Below, in pieces: positions 34,893-42,753 of a stretch of DNA of 48,449 bases (the first letter of the stretch is position 1; every line of letters starts with the position of its first letter). Position numbers and translations under genes: made by a program. Under the pieces are notes generated by a model. That model ran no database searches, was not told the origin of the DNA, and worked only from the letters and a program-made list of their open reading frames with translations. The stretch spans positions 1-48,449 of the forward strand of contig JACPZW010000017.1 of the NCBI GenBank assembly GCA_016195265.1, written 5' to 3'. The stretch is from Acidobacteriota bacterium (lineage in GTDB: Bacteria; Acidobacteriota; Vicinamibacteria; Vicinamibacterales; CAVVIG01).

Positions 34893-34989
34893 GATTTCAG
34901 AGTTCAGAATTCAGAATTCAGATTCTCTGCGCCAGTTCCAATCTGAAGTCTGAATTCAATCTGAAATCTGAACTCTCAAATCTGAAATC
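34889..34989. repeat. Mirror-image heptad array between convergent genes
   Basis: About fourteen units in constant 7-bp phase: TTCAGAG/TTCAGAA/TTCAGAT on the left, ATCTGAA/CTCTCAA on the right, with a TCTCTGC-GCCAGTT centre. It fills the whole gap between the permease stop and the vapC stop. Confidence 0.85.
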
Positions 34990-35376
34990 TCACGCAGGCG
35001 TGATGTCGGTCCGCGCGAAGTCGTCGCCGGTGAACAGCAGCGAATCGTTTGCGACGACCGCGGACGCGTAGGCCAGGCAGTCGCCGAAGTTGAGCGCCGC
35101 CTTGTGGCGGCCGCGACCGAAGCGGAGAAACGCCTCCACCGCGACGTGCCACTCGCGTTCGCCGAACGGCGCGACGCTGACGCCCAATTCATGCACCAGC
35201 GCCTCGACCTCGCCCGCCGCCTTCGCCCGGCGCCGGCCGGCAAACACGATGCTCGTCGCGACCAGCGTCGGTGTCGCGATGCGCACGCCGTCCGCCTCGA
35301 GGATGCGGTCAACGAGGTCGAGGTGCCCGGCCTCTGCGAACAGGATCGCGAGCATCACCGACGAGTCGAGCGTCAT
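34990..35376 (-). CDS. vapC: Toxin VapC, PIN-domain ribonuclease
   Basis: A 128-residue PIN-domain protein. Acidic residues for the Mg site are D4 (MTLDSS), an internal glutamate, D in NFGDCLAYA and D in FTGDDF. VapC toxins cleave tRNA or rRNA when not held by VapB. The start overlaps the antitoxin stop by 4 bp (ATGA), the usual vapBC arrangement. Confidence 0.93.
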   Translation of the reverse strand: MTLDSSVMLAILFAEAGHLDLVDRILEADGVRIATPTLVATSIVFAGRRRAKAAGEVEALVHELGVSVAPFGEREWHVAVEAFLRFGRGRHKAALNFGDCLAYASAVVANDSLLFTGDDFARTDITPA

Positions 35377-35642
35377 ACACCGCCCGGGCCGTAGCCGAGG
35401 ATCTCATCCTCCTCGGCGTGCGTCAGCCGGCGGCCACGTTCGCCCTTCGGCAGCGTCGGCCAGACGTCCTTCTTGAGGAAACGCATGACGCGTGTGCGGC
35501 GCTCATCAGCCGACGGGCCCTTGAGCCGTCGCCGCCGCTCGTCGAGCGCGCGGCGGATGACCTCGGTTTTGGATTCGCCCGTCAGCCGCGCCAGTTCGGC
35601 AGCGAGACGTTCCACGGCCGCGTTCTTGATGTTCAGAGCCAT
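35373..35642 (-). CDS. vapB: Antitoxin VapB-like (type II, PSK-transcription-factor type)
   Basis: An 89-residue protein. The N-terminal ribbon-helix-helix-like part (ALNIKNAAVERLAAELARLTGESKTEVIRRALDERRRRL) binds DNA in the PSK/VapB family. The C-terminal tail (LTHAEEDEILGYG) would wrap the toxin. It is first in a two-gene operon with vapC and probably represses its own promoter. Confidence 0.9.
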   Translation of the reverse strand: MALNIKNAAVERLAAELARLTGESKTEVIRRALDERRRRLKGPSADERRTRVMRFLKKDVWPTLPKGERGRRLTHAEEDEILGYGPGGV

Positions 35643-35686
35643 GACTCCACCATCATATATCAGAGGAGGTGTAAAGGTGTAGTCGA

Positions 35687-36973
35687 TCAGTGTCCCAGCA
35701 GAAGAAGTCCTGCCGACAGCGCGGCGAGCAGCCAGAGAGTCACGCCGACCTCACGCGATCGTCCGGCCACCGCGTACAGCAGCGCGTGCAGCAGGAATCC
35801 CCAGAGGATGCCCTGCGTGATCGACAGCGTGAGCGGGATCAGCACGACCGTCACGAACGCCGGCAGCGCGTCCTCGATCGATCTGAAATCGATCGACGCG
35901 ATGGACTGGAACATCGACACCCCGACGAGCACGAGCACGGCCGCCGTCGCGTAGCCGGGGACGGCCGCGGCCAGCGGGCCGAGAAAGAAGCACGGCACGA
36001 AGCAGAGCGCAGTCACGACCGACGCGCGGCCCGTCCGTGCGCCCATGCGAATGCCGGCGATGCTCTCGACGTACGCCGTGCCGGGCGACGTGCCCGCGAG
36101 ACCGGACCCCAGCGTCGCAATCGCGTCGACGATGAGACCGCGACGCAGGTTGATCGGATGGCCGTCAGGATCGGTGAGACCTGAGGCGCCTGCGACGCCG
36201 ATGAACGTGGACAGCGAATCGAAGAGATCCGTGAACAGGATCGCGACAATGGATGGCAGCAGCGCGAGCTTCAGCGCGCCGCCGACGTCCAGCTTCAGGA
36301 ACGCCGACGAGAAATCAGGTGCGCTGACGATGGAGTCCGGCGGCTTGGCGTATCCCAGTACCCACGCGAGCGCCGTCACCGAGAAGATCGCCGCCAGGAA
36401 CGCGAGCGGATTGTTCCGTCGCATCAGCGCCACCGCGACGAGGATGCCGAGCAGCAGAAACGCCGCGCGGTGATCGAGCGTGCCCATGCGCACGAGCGTC
36501 GCCGGATCGCCGACGATGAGCCCGGTATTCCGCAGGCCGATGAACGTCAGGAGCAGCCCTATGCCCGCCGCGGCGGCGGATCGCAACGGCGCGGGAATCG
36601 CCATGGCGATGCGTTCGCGGAGCGGCGTCGCCGACACGAGCAGGAACAGCACGCCGGCCCAGAAGACCATGCCGAGCGCCGTCTGCCACGGGACTTTGCC
36701 CTGTAAGACGATGGTAAACGCGAAGAACGCGTTGAGGCCCATGCCCGGCGCCACCGCGAACGGCAGCCGCGCGTAGAGCCCCATCAGCAGCGTCATGCTG
36801 CAGGCGATGAGCACCGTCGCCGTCATCGCACCCGGGAACGGCATGCCCGTTCCCGGCGTCGAGAGAATGGCCGGGTTGACGACGACGATATACGCCATCG
36901 TCACGAACGTCGTCAGGCCGCCGATGACGTCGGCGGATAACATGTGCGCGCGCGGCGCGTGCGGCTCCGTCAC
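35687..36973 (-). CDS. NCS2/AzgA-type purine permease
   Basis: About 428 residues with 13-14 hydrophobic segments. Typical AzgA-family stretches are GLTTFVTMAYIVVVNPAIL, VAPGMGLNAFFAFTIV and LFTDLFDSLSTFIGVA. These proton symporters take up guanine, hypoxanthine or adenine. GTG at 36973 is preferred: an alternative TTG at 36991 would add MRNSDS, which is encoded by the heptad array. Confidence 0.92.
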   Translation of the reverse strand: MTEPHAPRAHMLSADVIGGLTTFVTMAYIVVVNPAILSTPGTGMPFPGAMTATVLIACSMTLLMGLYARLPFAVAPGMGLNAFFAFTIVLQGKVPWQTALGMVFWAGVLFLLVSATPLRERIAMAIPAPLRSAAAAGIGLLLTFIGLRNTGLIVGDPATLVRMGTLDHRAAFLLLGILVAVALMRRNNPLAFLAAIFSVTALAWVLGYAKPPDSIVSAPDFSSAFLKLDVGGALKLALLPSIVAILFTDLFDSLSTFIGVAGASGLTDPDGHPINLRRGLIVDAIATLGSGLAGTSPGTAYVESIAGIRMGARTGRASVVTALCFVPCFFLGPLAAAVPGYATAAVLVLVGVSMFQSIASIDFRSIEDALPAFVTVVLIPLTLSITQGILWGFLLHALLYAVAGRSREVGVTLWLLAALSAGLLLLGH

Positions 36974-37033
36974 AGAATCTGAATTCCGCAATCCAGAATC
37001 TGAATTCTGAGTTCTGAATTCTGAATTCTCATC
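36971..37033. repeat. Heptad array, TCTGAAT type, single orientation
   Basis: Nine 7-bp units (CACAGAA, TCTGAAT, TCCGCAA, TCCAGAA and TCTGAAT variants). It bridges the start of the purine permease gene and the stop of the kinase gene (37029), both on the minus strand. Confidence 0.85.
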
Positions 37034-39830
37034 TCGCCCCCAGCGTCGCCGTCCAGTTCAGGACGAGATCCATGCGCGTCACCGACTCGCGCCGCGTGGA
37101 CGTCCGGTCTCGCAGCAGGAATCGCTGGCCGTCCGCCGAGACGTCGTAGCAACGGGCAATGCCGCAGCGTTGCGATTCGGGCCGCCTGAACAGCTCGCGC
37201 GGCTTCCCGGCGTTGAGCCCGGGGCCCGTCGTAATGTCGACCGCAACCATGGTCGTGGATGGACCGCCCGGCTCAGGCCGCCCGAGATAGTAGAGCGTCC
37301 GCCCGTCGGCGGACCACGCCGCGTTGTTTCCGCCGCCCGCCGAGATTTGCGTCCGCGATCCCGGACCGGGAAACGCCTGCACGACCACGGTGCCTCCGCT
37401 CGTCTGCGCCGACGTGTACGCCAGCCAGCGGCCGTCGGGTGAGACGTCGGGCTCGCTGCCGACCCCGAGCGGGACGACGACGCTGCCCGCCTTTCCGTTT
37501 CGTTCGAGGAGTTTGATTTCGAAGCTCGTGAAGTCCGCGGTCGACTCGTAGACGATTCGACCGTCAGTCAGCCACGCCATCGGTACCAGCGTCCGCCCGG
37601 CCTCCTGCGTCACCGCCTGATCTGGCGCCGAGCCGTCAAGCGTGTGCGCCACCAGCGTGTCGCGCCTGCCGAGCAGCAGCTGCCGGCCGTCAGGCGACCA
37701 CACGCCGGCGCCGAAGTCGCTGCTGCATTCGCCGCACGCGGTCCACGTGTCCCGGGTCCAATCCGCGATCCACATTTCGGGGCGCATGGGAGTCTGGATC
37801 CCGACCGTTGCACGCAATCGGTCCGGCGCGATCCGCGACCAGATGCGGGCGCCGGCCGGCGCGCCACTGGCAGGCTCGGCCGTGGACGACCGCCCATCGC
37901 GCGTCACCCAGATCAACGGGCTGTCACTGGAGGGGCCCGTCAGAGCACCGCGGACGACGGCGAGGGTTCCAAGACTGGAGACGGCGAACATTCCGGCGGC
38001 CGTGTTATCGGCGCCGAGCCGTCCGCGCAACCCGCTCAGCATCACGCTGCTCATCGCAACCGCCGCAACACCCTTCGTCTCGGCGCGCCCGGCGTCGAAC
38101 GGCGCGATCATCAGCGTGCCGAGCCGCATGAAGACCAACTGTCCCGAGGGCAAGACCCGTCCGTCGACGCCCGAGGACATGACGGGCCGAGCGTCGCCGC
38201 CATCGATGGACTGCACCATCAGCCGCGAGTCGGTGGCATCCGTCGAAGAGACGTCCGAGAAGAGGATGCGCTTGCCATCCGGGAGAAAGGACGGCGCGGC
38301 GTGACGGCGTTCGCTTGGAGGCGGCGCCGTCACCGGCACCGGCGTGCCGCCGCCCGCCGGCACGCGCATGATGCGGCCCGACGCTTCGTCTCCGAAGACG
38401 ATGACGTCACCCGGGCCCCACGTCGCGCCGTACGGCCCGAGTGTCGCCTTCAACGCGCAAATTGTGGTCGCCGCGCCGCCTTCGATCGGCACTCTCCTCA
38501 ACTCGTTGGCCGTCCAGAAGCCCACCCATTTGCCATCGGGCGAGACCATCGGGACGCGCGCATCGTCGGTGCCCACGATCGGCCGCGCGTCCGGTCGGTC
38601 GAGCGTCCGCAGGACCAGCAGCGGTTTGCCAGCGCGCGCCAGCTGGATGATCAGCGATCGGCCGTCCGGCGTGAACACGATCGGCGTCCGCGTCGGCAAG
38701 GAAACGATCGCGTCGTCTTCGCCGAGTACGTAGTCGGCCGGCGCATCGAGCGACGCGTAGACCGGCGTCGGCCGCTCGCGCCCCACGCCGCGCGACGCGA
38801 TCACTGCGGCGATCACAATCGCGGCCCCGGCGATGCCCCACGGCAGAATCCGCACCCATCGATTCGCGGCGGGCGTCGGGCTCACGGCTGGCAGCGTGGT
38901 CGCGGTCGTCTCGACTGACGGTGCGGCCAGCGCCTCATCAATCTCGATGCGCGCCGCGACAGCAGAGTCGAGGCGGCGCTTCGGATCTTTTTCGAGACAT
39001 CGCCGCAGGAGACGGCGAATGGCGGAGGGAACACTCAGCGGCAACGCCGTCCAGTCCGGCTCCTTGCTCACCAGCGACACGATCGTATCGGTCACATCGT
39101 CGCCTGGGAACGCGCGTCTGCCGGTCAGCATTTCGAACAGCACGCATCCGAACGCCCAGATGTCGGACCGTTTGTCCACGGCACGGCCGCGCGCCTGCTC
39201 GGGTGACATGTACGCGACCGTTCCAAGAATGACTCCGGCCTGTGTCGCGTGGATCGACAGCGTCGGCGAGTTCATCGCGTGCGCGCCGGACGATGACGTC
39301 GGGTCCATCGCCTTGGCGAGACCGAAGTCGAGAACCTTGACGGTTCCGTCAGGGCGGATCTTGATGTTTGCGGGCTTCAAGTCGCGGTGGATGATCCCGC
39401 TCTCGTGCGCCGCTTCGAGCGCCTCGGCAATTTGGCGAGCGATCGCGAGGGCTTCGTCGACCCGTAGGCCGGGTCCTTTGGGACCCGGCATCAGCGGCGG
39501 GTCCGAAAGGACCCGCCGTACGCTTGCCAACTTCTCCGCCAGTGTCTCACCTTCGACCAATTCGAGGACAAGCGCCTTGACGCCATCCGAATCTTCGAGG
39601 CCGTGGATGTGCGCGATGTTGGGATGGTTCAGCGAGGCGAGCACCTGCGCTTCGCGACTGAACCGCGCGAGGCGATCGGGATCGCTGGCGACGCCGGGAA
39701 GCAGGATCTTGATCGCGACGTCGCGGTTCAACTTCGTGTCGCGCGCGCGGTAGACTTCGCCCATCCCGCCCGCGCCAAGCGGCGCGACGATTTCGTAGGG
39801 GCCGAGGCGAGCGCCCGGAGTCAGACTCAT
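37029..39830 (-). CDS. Serine/threonine protein kinase with C-terminal WD40/TolB-like propeller
   Basis: About 933 residues. The PknB-type kinase domain has the Gly loop GAGGMGEVY, ATP lysine VAIKIL, catalytic HRDLKPANIK and DFGLAKA, and APE-like SPEQARG. One transmembrane helix (WVRILPWGIAGAAIVIAAVIA) is followed by a large extracytoplasmic beta-propeller (FTPDGRSL, SPDGKWVGFW and similar blades). Such fusions sense external signals in acidobacteria. The segment SVRRVLSDPPLMPGPKGPG before helix D is encoded by a double-hairpin GTAG element (39464-39520), an insertion of about 20 residues in the catalytic domain. ATG at 39830 starts at the conventional SLTPGxRLGPYEI. Confidence 0.93.
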   Translation of the reverse strand: MSLTPGARLGPYEIVAPLGAGGMGEVYRARDTKLNRDVAIKILLPGVASDPDRLARFSREAQVLASLNHPNIAHIHGLEDSDGVKALVLELVEGETLAEKLASVRRVLSDPPLMPGPKGPGLRVDEALAIARQIAEALEAAHESGIIHRDLKPANIKIRPDGTVKVLDFGLAKAMDPTSSSGAHAMNSPTLSIHATQAGVILGTVAYMSPEQARGRAVDKRSDIWAFGCVLFEMLTGRRAFPGDDVTDTIVSLVSKEPDWTALPLSVPSAIRRLLRRCLEKDPKRRLDSAVAARIEIDEALAAPSVETTATTLPAVSPTPAANRWVRILPWGIAGAAIVIAAVIASRGVGRERPTPVYASLDAPADYVLGEDDAIVSLPTRTPIVFTPDGRSLIIQLARAGKPLLVLRTLDRPDARPIVGTDDARVPMVSPDGKWVGFWTANELRRVPIEGGAATTICALKATLGPYGATWGPGDVIVFGDEASGRIMRVPAGGGTPVPVTAPPPSERRHAAPSFLPDGKRILFSDVSSTDATDSRLMVQSIDGGDARPVMSSGVDGRVLPSGQLVFMRLGTLMIAPFDAGRAETKGVAAVAMSSVMLSGLRGRLGADNTAAGMFAVSSLGTLAVVRGALTGPSSDSPLIWVTRDGRSSTAEPASGAPAGARIWSRIAPDRLRATVGIQTPMRPEMWIADWTRDTWTACGECSSDFGAGVWSPDGRQLLLGRRDTLVAHTLDGSAPDQAVTQEAGRTLVPMAWLTDGRIVYESTADFTSFEIKLLERNGKAGSVVVPLGVGSEPDVSPDGRWLAYTSAQTSGGTVVVQAFPGPGSRTQISAGGGNNAAWSADGRTLYYLGRPEPGGPSTTMVAVDITTGPGLNAGKPRELFRRPESQRCGIARCYDVSADGQRFLLRDRTSTRRESVTRMDLVLNWTATLGAR
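39464..39520. repeat. GTAG-type double-hairpin element (REP/BIME-like) inside the kinase domain
   Basis: GTAG is followed by hairpin one (GCCGGGTCC-TTTG-GGACCCGGC, 39468-39489). Hairpin two (GGCGGGTCC-GAAA-GGACCCGCC, 39496-39517) follows and ends near GTAC. Both stems are perfect 9 bp. A third related hairpin is at 42254-42276. Confidence 0.8.
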
Positions 39831-39843
39831 GCGGGGAGAGCTT

Positions 39844-39962
39844 AACATTTCAGATTGCAGAGTTCAGATTTCAGATTGATTGCAGATGGGGCGGCTTTCA
39901 GATTGATTTGCAGATTGGGCGGGGCCTTCCCAATCTGAAATCTGAATTCTGAAATCTGCAAT
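39844..39962. repeat. Long heptad array between divergent genes
   Basis: Seventeen units in exact 7-bp phase: CAGATTT/CAGAGTT/CAGATTG on the left, GC-richer units in the centre (ATGGGGC, ATTGGGC), CTGAAAT/CTGAATT on the right. It spans the divergent promoter region of the kinase and the ABC exporter, so either promoter must lie within or beside it. Confidence 0.87.
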
Positions 39963-39974
39963 ATCATTGGTTCT

Positions 39975-41876
39975 GTGGCTCATCCTGAACGTCTGCCCAA
40001 GTCGTCCGCCGCGCTGACCGCCGGTGCGCCCGCTGCAACGACACCAGCTCCCAAGAAGAAGGCCCTGACGCCCGGCGCGTGGGAAGAAGCGCGCGCGCTC
40101 ATCTGGGTGCACCGCAAGCGCCTCGCGCTCGGGTTGTTCCTGATGCTCATCAATCGCCTGTCCGGTCTCGTGCTGCCGTTCACGACGAAGTACCTGATGG
40201 ACAACGTCATCTCGAAGGGCCAGTGGGATCTGCTGCCGACGCTGGCGTTTGCCGTCGGCGCCGCGACCCTTGTTGACGCCGCCACGTCGTTCGCCAACTC
40301 GCAGGTGCTCGGCGTCGCCGCGCAGCGCGCGATCACCGAGATGCGCAAGGACGTCGAGGCGCACGTCATGCGCCTGCCCATCCGGTACTTCGACTCGACG
40401 AAGACCGGCATCCTCATCTCGCGGATCATGAGCGACGCGGAAGGCATCCGCAATCTCGTCGGCACGGGCCTCGTCCAGCTGACCGGATCGATCCTGACGG
40501 CGACGATCGCGACCGGCGTCCTGTTCTACTTGAACTGGAAACTGACGCTCGTCACGCTCGTCATCCTGGCCATCTTCGGCGGCGGCATGGCGACCGCGTT
40601 CAAGCGGCTGCGTCCGCTGTTCCGCGAGCGCGGACAGATCAACGCCGAGGTCACCGGCCGGCTCTCCGAATCGCTCGGCGGCGTCCGCATCGTCAAGTCG
40701 TACGTCGCGGAGAAGCGCGAGGAACTCGTCTTCGCGAAGGGCGCGCACCGGCTGTTCAGGAACGTCGCTCAGTCGCTCACTGGCGTCTCGGCGGTGACGG
40801 CGTCCTCGTCGATCGTGATCGGCGCCACCGGCATCGCGATGATGGTAATCGGCGGCAACTCGATCAAGAACGGCTCCATGACCATCGGCGAGCTGTTCCA
40901 GTACCTGTCGTTCACGGCGCTGATGACGATGCCCGTGATCCAGCTGGCGTCGATCGGCACGCAGATGTCCGAAGCGTTCGCGGGCCTCGACCGCATCCGC
41001 GAGATCAAGAAGATGGCGACCGAGGATCAGGAGGACGCGTCGAAGGCGGCCCTGCCGAACGTCCGCGGAGAAGTGACGTTCGACAACGTCGTGTTCGAGT
41101 ACAACGACAACACGCCGGTGCTGAAGAATGTCTCCTTCCGCGCGCCCGCCGGATCGACGACGGCGCTCGTCGGATCGAGCGGCTCGGGCAAGAGCACGCT
41201 CATCAGCCTCGTCATGACGTTCAATCGTCCGAAGACCGGCCAGGTGCTCGTGGACGGCCACGACCTGACGTCGGTGAAGCTGCGCGACTACCGGTCGCAG
41301 CTCGGCGTCGTGCTGCAGGACAACTTCCTCTTCGACGGCACGATCGCCGAGAACATCGCGTACGGCAACCCGCACGCGGCACGCGACGAGATCAAGTCGG
41401 TCAGCCGGATCGCGCACTGCGACGAGTTCATCGAAGGGTTCGAGAAGAAGTACGACACGATCGTCGGCGAGCGCGGCGTGCGGCTCTCGGGCGGCCAGCG
41501 CCAGCGCGTGGCGATCGCGCGCGCGATCCTGGCGAACCCGCGCGTGCTGATACTCGACGAGGCGACGTCGAGCCTCGACAGCGAGAGCGAAGCGCTGATC
41601 CAGGACGGGCTGAAGTCGCTGCGGCAGGGACGCACGACGTTCGTCATCGCGCACCGCCTGTCGACGATCCGCAGCGCGGATCAGATTCTCGTGCTCGAGC
41701 AGGGCGAGATCGTCGAGAAGGGCACGCACGAGGAACTGCTCGCGCTGAACGGCCGCTACCGGCAGCTCTACGACAAGCAGTACCGCTTCGAGAAGGACCG
41801 CTTCATCAACCCGGGCGAGGATTTCACGCCGGAGCCGGAGAAAGTCGTCGCGCCGAGAGTAAGTACAGCGCTGTAG
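39975..41876 (+). CDS. ABC exporter, fused permease-ATPase (MsbA-like)
   Basis: A 633-residue half-transporter that would dimerise. Six membrane helices (about 45-330) precede the ATPase domain: Walker A GSSGSGKST, signature LSGGQRQR, Walker B VLILDEATSSLD and the H-loop in AHRLSTI. It could export lipids, peptides or drugs. The N-terminus has an unusual basic, proline/alanine-rich stretch (about 10-35). The start is GTG at 39975. The stop abuts a heptad array. Confidence 0.93.
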   Translation: MAHPERLPKSSAALTAGAPAATTPAPKKKALTPGAWEEARALIWVHRKRLALGLFLMLINRLSGLVLPFTTKYLMDNVISKGQWDLLPTLAFAVGAATLVDAATSFANSQVLGVAAQRAITEMRKDVEAHVMRLPIRYFDSTKTGILISRIMSDAEGIRNLVGTGLVQLTGSILTATIATGVLFYLNWKLTLVTLVILAIFGGGMATAFKRLRPLFRERGQINAEVTGRLSESLGGVRIVKSYVAEKREELVFAKGAHRLFRNVAQSLTGVSAVTASSSIVIGATGIAMMVIGGNSIKNGSMTIGELFQYLSFTALMTMPVIQLASIGTQMSEAFAGLDRIREIKKMATEDQEDASKAALPNVRGEVTFDNVVFEYNDNTPVLKNVSFRAPAGSTTALVGSSGSGKSTLISLVMTFNRPKTGQVLVDGHDLTSVKLRDYRSQLGVVLQDNFLFDGTIAENIAYGNPHAARDEIKSVSRIAHCDEFIEGFEKKYDTIVGERGVRLSGGQRQRVAIARAILANPRVLILDEATSSLDSESEALIQDGLKSLRQGRTTFVIAHRLSTIRSADQILVLEQGEIVEKGTHEELLALNGRYRQLYDKQYRFEKDRFINPGEDFTPEPEKVVAPRVSTAL

Positions 41877-41908
41877 TGGCTGGTGACTGGTGGCTGGTGG
41901 CTGGGTTC
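41874..41908. repeat. Heptad array filling the gap between two stop codons
   Basis: Five units of TGGTGGC type, from TAGTGGC (containing the exporter TAG) to TGGGTTC at the convergent ABM gene stop. Confidence 0.85.
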
Positions 41909-42206
41909 ACGAGCGCTCGAACGCGTTCGCGCGAATGATCTCGGCGACTTCAAGCTTGTAGTACTGGTACCACTGCTCGCGTCCCATGCGTTGCGCGACG
42001 CGGTGGCGCACCTGCTCGCGCCAGCCTTTCAGCGTCGCCTCGTCCTGCCACCAGACGACCGTCAGCCGCTCGCCGTCCTCGGCCGTGAACGCCTTCACGT
42101 CGACGAATCCCGGCATCGTCCGCGCCAGATCTTCCATCTCCTGCGCCATCTCGCCGTAGCCGTCCGGCGCGTCAACGAGCTTCGAGCGGAACAGCACGAT
42201 GATCAT
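41907..42206 (-). CDS. Antibiotic biosynthesis monooxygenase (ABM) domain protein
   Basis: A 99-residue protein of the dimeric alpha/beta-barrel ABM family (MIIVLFRSKL at the N-terminus, GFVDVKAFTAEDGERLTVVWWQDEATLKGWR in the middle). Relatives include heme-degrading and quinone monooxygenases; many have no known function. The start at 42206 gives the expected first strand; in-frame sequence upstream to 42512 lacks homology and overlaps the next gene. Confidence 0.88.
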   Translation of the reverse strand: MIIVLFRSKLVDAPDGYGEMAQEMEDLARTMPGFVDVKAFTAEDGERLTVVWWQDEATLKGWREQVRHRVAQRMGREQWYQYYKLEVAEIIRANAFERS

Positions 42207-42253
42207 AGGTCGATTATCGCCGACGCAACGGTAGGAGAGCACGCGGGTTGCAG

Positions 42254-42276
42254 GGCGGGTCCTTTTCGGACCCGCC
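42254..42276. terminator. GC-rich hairpin of the GGCGGGTCC family
   Basis: GGCGGGTCC-TTTTC-GGACCCGCC, a perfect 9-bp stem, just downstream of the leftward gene ending at 42283. It could end transcription but belongs to the same family as the hairpins inserted in the kinase gene, so it may primarily be a mobile REP-like unit. Confidence 0.5.
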
Positions 42277-42282
42277 TGATAC

Positions 42283-42642
42283 TCAGTGTCCGCGCGCGAC
42301 GACGTTGACGGTCTGGCGCACCCGGCCGCGCGGCCGGCCATCTGATCCGAACACCGTCGCGGTGACTTCGTACTCGCCAGACGGCAGCCCCGGAAACTCG
42401 AAGATGTTCGTGCGCGCTGCCCGATCGCCTTCGGGTGGAATCCGGCTGCTGCGATAGAAATCTCCGGAGTCGGCCGTGATTTCGACGGCGCGGTTGGCTG
42501 CGTCGGCTTCAATCGTCGCCTGCACGCGGACGAACGCCGGCGCGAACGAGATCGACGGTGAGACTTTGATCGTCAGCAGCTCGCCGGCTCTGAGTGACAT
42601 CGAGCCTGCCATGAGGATTCCGCAAAGTATCGCCCGCTTCAT
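42283..42642 (-). CDS. Small secreted protein of unknown function
   Basis: A 119-residue protein with a signal peptide (MKRAILCGILMAGSMSLRAG) and an Ig-like beta-rich domain (LLTIKVSPSISFAPAFVRVQATIE ... LPSGEYEVTATVFGSDGRPRG). The end reads RQTVNVVARGH. I recognise no family beyond an immunoglobulin-like fold. The start is set at 42642, where GGGGGAG stands 3 nt before the ATG; further in-frame sequence upstream lacks a leader. Confidence 0.75.
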   Translation of the reverse strand: MKRAILCGILMAGSMSLRAGELLTIKVSPSISFAPAFVRVQATIEADAANRAVEITADSGDFYRSSRIPPEGDRAARTNIFEFPGLPSGEYEVTATVFGSDGRPRGRVRQTVNVVARGH

Positions 42643-42753
42643 CGCTCCCCCTTGCTGGGTTCGCCGGTCTCTAGTGCAAGTGGCGGACCACTCCAGGAAT
42701 CGACAAAAACGGCCGGTCCTTGAGGTACGCTGTGCGGACCCGGAGGGAATCGC

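Noticed and set aside
32345..34989. Regularly spaced repeats considered as a CRISPR array
   Set aside because: Units are 7 bp and contiguous, with no 20-40 bp repeats, no unique spacers and no cas genes.
39864..41729. Minus-strand open frame of 621 codons opposite the ABC exporter
   Set aside because: Charged low-complexity translation with no motifs; the exporter on the plus strand has all ATPase motifs.
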